Shown here: positions 6,765-9,092 of the stretch, piece after piece | Layout of the letters: each line of letters opens with the position of its first letter | Numbering within the stretch: position 1 is the stretch's first letter | DNA from: an uncultured Alphaproteobacteria bacterium | GTDB taxonomy: Bacteria > Pseudomonadota > Alphaproteobacteria > Rhizobiales > Beijerinckiaceae | DNA length: 9,092 nucleotides | Reading direction: 5' to 3' | Assembly: GCA_937903315.1 (NCBI GenBank) | Contig: CALCZO010000275.1 | Coordinates: 1 to 9,092 of the forward strand | Notes under the pieces: generated by a model | The model's input: the letters and a program-made list of their open reading frames with translations, nothing else | What the model was told of the DNA's origin: nothing | The model's database searches: none | Position numbers and translations under genes: made by a program

Positions 6765-7531
6765 GAGGCGACGCCGACGAGGTTGCGGCCACCGGCCTTG
6801 GCATCGCGCATCGCGCCGCGCGCCCGGCGGATCATCGCTTCGACATCGCGGTCGCCCGGCAGACGCTCGGCCACGCCGAGGCTCGCGGAAATGGTGATCA
6901 GGTCGCTGTTGTACTGGATCGGGCGGTTCGACAACGTGCCGCGCAGCCGTTCGGCAAAGGTCGAGGCCCAGGCATGATCGGCCTCGGGCAGCAGCAGGAT
7001 GAATTCAGCCCCGGCGTTGCGGGTCGCGAGATCGACCGCCGGCTGGATGTTCAGCCCGATCAGGCGCGAGACATGGGCGAGGATCAGGTCGCCGCACTCG
7101 CTGCCGTGTTCCTCGTTGAGCATTTTCAGATGATCGACGTCGATCAGAACCGCCGACAGCGGCAATCCTCCCGCACTGGCCTTGCCGAATGTTGCGGCGG
7201 CGGCTTCGGCAAATCCTGTGCGGCCCATCAGGCCGGTGGAGGTATCCATGAGGGTGTCTCCTTCGGGGGCGGAGCGCGCCCCAATCGCTTCTGCCGAATG
7301 CGGTGCGGATTGCAGCCAGAGCGCCAGCAGCCAGCCAAGTGAGGCGATGGCTCCAATGGCGAGGGCGGGAAGTGTCGAGCCGGGACCCAGTGTCAGGATT
7401 GCGGCTGCGGCAGCGAGTGACGCCGAGGCCACAGACGCCAGCGCCAGTCTGCGCCAATGCAAGAATTGACCGGTGAGAGGCAAGGCGAGGCGGGATGCGA
7501 CCGAAGCCGCCACTTGCTGCACTGATGTCAC
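6743..7531 (-). CDS. Membrane protein with degenerate GGDEF domain
   Basis: This 262-aa protein has two predicted transmembrane helices (about 29-49, Ala/Leu-rich, and 54-73, LPALAIGAIASLGWLLALWL) with a very short periplasmic turn. A GGDEF-type domain follows (about 92-258). DTSTGLMGRTGF (96-107) matches the usual DxLTGLxNR entry. DVDHLKMLNEEHG (131-143) keeps the metal-binding Asp and the KxxN residues, and SASLGVA (215-221) is conserved. The signature loop reads AGAEF (173-177) instead of GGDEF/GGEEF, losing the first Gly and the acidic third residue needed for diguanylate cyclase activity. At the inhibitory RxxD position it reads PAVD (164-167), so Arg is lost. It is therefore likely a non-catalytic GTP or partner-binding protein rather than a c-di-GMP synthase. 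The GTG at 7531 has only a weak ribosome binding site but overlaps a short upstream ORF (GTGA). It stands alone between two convergent or divergent regulator genes. Confidence 0.85.
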   Translation of the reverse strand: MTSVQQVAASVASRLALPLTGQFLHWRRLALASVASASLAAAAAILTLGPGSTLPALAIGAIASLGWLLALWLQSAPHSAEAIGARSAPEGDTLMDTSTGLMGRTGFAEAAAATFGKASAGGLPLSAVLIDVDHLKMLNEEHGSECGDLILAHVSRLIGLNIQPAVDLATRNAGAEFILLLPEADHAWASTFAERLRGTLSNRPIQYNSDLITISASLGVAERLPGDRDVEAMIRRARGAMRDAKAGGRNLVGVASHLSLAA

Positions 7532-7590
7532 GCCACACCCCGATTGCTGTGCCCGAATACTGGTTGAGCGGGACGGTAGCTGGCAGCCAT
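7528..7590 (-). CDS. Possible 20-aa upstream ORF coupled to the GGDEF-like gene
   Basis: The ATG at 7590 lies 7 bases after a good ribosome binding site (AAGGA). It opens a 20-codon frame beginning MAASYRPAQP and ending RGVA, with its TGA at 7530-7528. The stop overlaps the GTG start of the GGDEF-like gene in the motif GTGA. That larger gene has no strong site of its own, so translation may reach it by coupling. The peptide resembles nothing I recognise. An alternative is that this ATG is the true start of the larger protein and a one-base indel broke the frame. Expression is unproven. Confidence 0.4.
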   Translation of the reverse strand: MAASYRPAQPVFGHSNRGVA

Positions 7591-7705
7591 CGCGATTTCC
7601 TTGCGTTACTCGTTCAAGTTTTACCGAGATGCCTTTCGGTCAGGTTTCCGTGCAGTTTTGCAAGAAAAGGGCATGACTCCATCGTTAACAGAGTGTTTGC
7701 ACGCT

Positions 7706-7732
7706 GCCGGATGGCACGGGGCCGGACGGCAC
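7706..7732 (+). repeat. Short near-perfect direct repeat upstream of tetR promoter
   Basis: GCCGGATGGCAC (7706-7717) is repeated as GCCGGACGGCAC (7721-7732), 11 of 12 identical with a 15-base period, ending 7 bases before the tetR -35 hexamer. It may be a tandem regulator site or GC-rich coincidence. Confidence 0.5.
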
Positions 7733-7738
7733 TGCCGT
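7726..7738. repeat. 13-bp perfect inverted repeat next to the tetR -35
   Basis: ACGGCA-C-TGCCGT has perfect 6-base arms around one central base and abuts TTGACA at 7740. No binding protein can be assigned. The position fits an upstream regulatory site. Confidence 0.4.
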
Positions 7739-7739
7739 A

Positions 7740-7768
7740 TTGACAGGTCGAGGCTCCGTTACTAAATG
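7740..7768 (+). promoter_or_regulatory. Promoter of the tetR-adaptor operon
   Basis: A consensus -35 TTGACA (7740-7745), a 17-base spacer and TAAATG (7763-7768) as a weak -10 predict a start near 7775, inside the palindrome at 7765-7778. The leader to the ATG at 7810 is about 35 bases. Confidence 0.6.
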
Positions 7769-7778
7769 AACGTTCATT
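7765..7778. promoter_or_regulatory. Probable TetR operator (14-bp perfect palindrome)
   Basis: AATGAACGTTCATT is a perfect palindrome overlapping the -10 and predicted transcript start of the adjacent TetR gene. GAACGTTC-type cores are common operators of TetR-family efflux repressors. Autorepression of the tetR-adaptor operon is the straightforward inference. Confidence 0.75.
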
Positions 7779-7809
7779 CGTTTTATTGCGACAGGACGGC
7801 ATTCAGCCC

Positions 7810-8463
7810 ATGCCCAGACTGACGATTGACCGGCACGCGATCAAACGCGCCCACATCATCGATTCGGCGGAAATCTGTTTCGCCCATGCGGGATTTCACC
7901 GCACGACGATGCAGGATATCGCGCGGCAGGCCGGGCTGAGCGCGGGCGCGCTGTACGTCTATTTCGATTCCAAGGAAGCGCTGATCGAAGGCATCGTCGC
8001 GCGCGACCGCGAGGAGATCGCCGATATTCTGGCAGAACTCGGCCGGTCCGGCGACTTTTTCGGCGCGATGGAACAGGCCCTGCAGGTCTGTGTTCTCGAC
8101 AGGCCGCCACACAAGGTCGGGCTGTTCGTCGAGATCATCGCCGAGGCCCATCGCAACGAGCGGGTGGCGCAGTCGCTGGCCCATTGCGACCGGGTCCTGC
8201 GGGCGATGCTGGCCGATCTGATCACGCAGGCGCGCGACGACGGGCGCCTGCCGCACGGGCTGCCCGCCGACCGGCTGGCGCTGGTGATGGCCATGCTGGG
8301 CGATGCGATGTTCGTCCGCCGGGCCGGCTCGGCCGATTTCGACGGTGCCGCGGTGGCGCCGGTCATTCTGGCGATGGTGCGCCAACTCATCATGATGGAA
8401 CCGGGACAGGCGGAGGCCGGCAGGCCTGTGCTGCCGGCTGAGGAAAGGGGGCAGGTGCAATGA
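7810..8463 (+). CDS. TetR/AcrR-family transcriptional regulator
   Basis: This is a 217-aa regulator. The ATG at 7810 is preferred over the in-frame TTG at 7786, which would place the start very close to the operator; AGGACGG (7793-7799) supplies the ribosome binding site. The N-terminal TetR domain (about 12-60) is canonical. IIDSAEICFAHAGFHRTTMQDIARQAGLSAGALYVYFDSKEAL covers the entry helix, the helix-turn-helix and the closing YFDSKEAL turn (about 16-58). The rest is a helical ligand-binding and dimer domain, with a PPHKVGLFVEIIAEAHRNERV segment (99-119) seen in AcrR-like efflux regulators. Its stop overlaps the adaptor start (ATGA), so the two are translationally coupled. It probably represses itself and the pump through the palindrome upstream; the inducer is unknown. 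Confidence 0.93.
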   Translation: MPRLTIDRHAIKRAHIIDSAEICFAHAGFHRTTMQDIARQAGLSAGALYVYFDSKEALIEGIVARDREEIADILAELGRSGDFFGAMEQALQVCVLDRPPHKVGLFVEIIAEAHRNERVAQSLAHCDRVLRAMLADLITQARDDGRLPHGLPADRLALVMAMLGDAMFVRRAGSADFDGAAVAPVILAMVRQLIMMEPGQAEAGRPVLPAEERGQVQ

Positions 8464-9092
8464 TCAGCATCGGCAAGACATTGGCCGGAGCGGTTCTGGC
8501 CCTTCTCATGGCCACGGCGGGCGAAGCTGCCGAGCCGGCGCAGGCGTCCGCGCCGATCAAGGGGCCGCGGGTTACCGTGACGGCGGTGGTGCGCGGCACG
8601 GTGATCGACACCGTTTCGCTGACCGGCACTCTGGTGGCGCGCGAGGAGGTGCTGGTCGGGGCCGAGATCGACGGGTTGAGGGTGGTCGAACTGCTGGCCG
8701 AGGAGGGCGACCGGGTTGCCCGCGGACAGGTTCTGGCCCGTCTCAGCCGCGAGACGATCGACGCGCTGATTGCCCAGAACGATGCCGCATTGGCCCGGAC
8801 AGAGGCCGCGATCCATCAGGCGAGAAGCCAGATCGTGCAGGCCGAGGTTCAGCTTCAGCAGGCGCGGCAGGCGCTCGAGCGGACGACGCAGCTGCGCAAG
8901 ACCGGTTTTGCCTCCCAGGCGGTGTTCGACCAGCAGACCAATGAAGAGGCGGCGACGGCGGCCCGGCTGACGGCGGCGCGCGACGGTCTCGGACTGGCCG
9001 AGGCCGATCGCGCCTCGATCCAGGCGCAGCGGCGCGAACTGATGATCCGGCTGGCGCGCACCGATGTGAAGGCGCCGGCCGCCGGGGTCGTC
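8460..9092 (+). CDS. RND efflux periplasmic adaptor (HlyD/MFP family), 3' partial
   Basis: The frame is open for 211 codons to the window edge. The product is a membrane fusion protein bridging an inner-membrane pump to an outer-membrane channel. Residues 1-24 look like a signal peptide (Lys6, a hydrophobic core LAGAVLALLMATA, then GEAAEP as the cleavage region); there is no lipobox Cys. EEVLVGAEIDGLRVVELLAEEGDRVARGQVLARL (62-95) is the first half of the biotinyl-lipoyl domain. Residues about 97-197 form an Ala/Gln/Arg-rich coiled-coil hairpin that turns near KTGFASQAVFDQ (147-158). LARTDVKAPAAGVV at the edge begins the second lipoyl half. It overlaps tetR by 4 bp. An RND inner-membrane pump gene is expected just downstream. 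Substrate cannot be predicted. Confidence 0.92.
   Translation, partial: MISIGKTLAGAVLALLMATAGEAAEPAQASAPIKGPRVTVTAVVRGTVIDTVSLTGTLVAREEVLVGAEIDGLRVVELLAEEGDRVARGQVLARLSRETIDALIAQNDAALARTEAAIHQARSQIVQAEVQLQQARQALERTTQLRKTGFASQAVFDQQTNEEAATAARLTAARDGLGLAEADRASIQAQRRELMIRLARTDVKAPAAGVV

Noticed and set aside
7623..7640. ACCGA...TCGGT hairpin as a terminator
   Set aside because: Only a 5-6 bp stem with an 8-base loop and no T tract on the exit side in either direction; it also lies upstream of both flanking genes.

Overview
The window is GC-rich chromosomal DNA with dense genes and strong third-position G/C bias. It most likely comes from an alphaproteobacterium of the Hyphomicrobiales (Rhizobiales). 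Supporting points are the flagellin, which ends in a run of the Bradyrhizobium/Rhodopseudomonas type (SQSALSMANQQDQAVLRLF), the large MaeB-type malic enzyme carrying a phosphotransacetylase-like tail, and the FAD-hydroxylase/DUF2783 pair. The genus cannot be named from this sequence alone.

Layout. (1) 1-1205: 3' part of a flagellin gene on the plus strand, closed by a clear intrinsic terminator (1232-1259). (2) 1369-3666: complete maeB, a malic enzyme fused to a phosphotransacetylase-like domain that looks catalytically dead. (3) 3655-6110, minus strand: a compact three-gene set of VOC metalloenzyme, class A FAD monooxygenase and a small DUF2783 protein. A MarR-family regulator (6249-6764, plus) is divergent from it. 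Between them a 22-bp inverted repeat sits over plausible promoters for both directions, so this looks like a MarR-controlled aromatic or quinone-type oxidation module. (4) 6743-7531, minus: a two-TM protein with a degenerate GGDEF domain (AGAEF), preceded by a 20-codon upstream ORF whose stop overlaps the GTG start. (5) 7810-9092, plus: a TetR-family regulator translationally coupled (ATGA) to an RND-type periplasmic adaptor that runs off the window. A perfect 14-bp palindrome over the tetR -10 region suggests autorepression.

How the parts work together. The window joins at least four independent units: motility, central carbon metabolism, a MarR-regulated catabolic or detoxification operon, and a TetR-regulated efflux operon, with a lone signalling-like membrane protein between the last two. 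Both convergent gene pairs overlap at their 3' ends (maeB/DUF2783 by 12 bp, marR/GGDEF by 22 bp), so no room remains for ordinary terminators there.

No RNA genes, CRISPR arrays, insertion sequences or attachment sites were seen. No gene-free stretch exceeds 300 bases. The longest is 7532-7809, which holds the upstream ORF, a short direct repeat, a palindrome and the tetR promoter/operator. I saw nothing further in 7591-7705. No wholly new multi-gene system is evident. The most unusual items are the degenerate GGDEF protein with its coupled upstream ORF, and the compact VOC/FAD/DUF2783 module with its operator.
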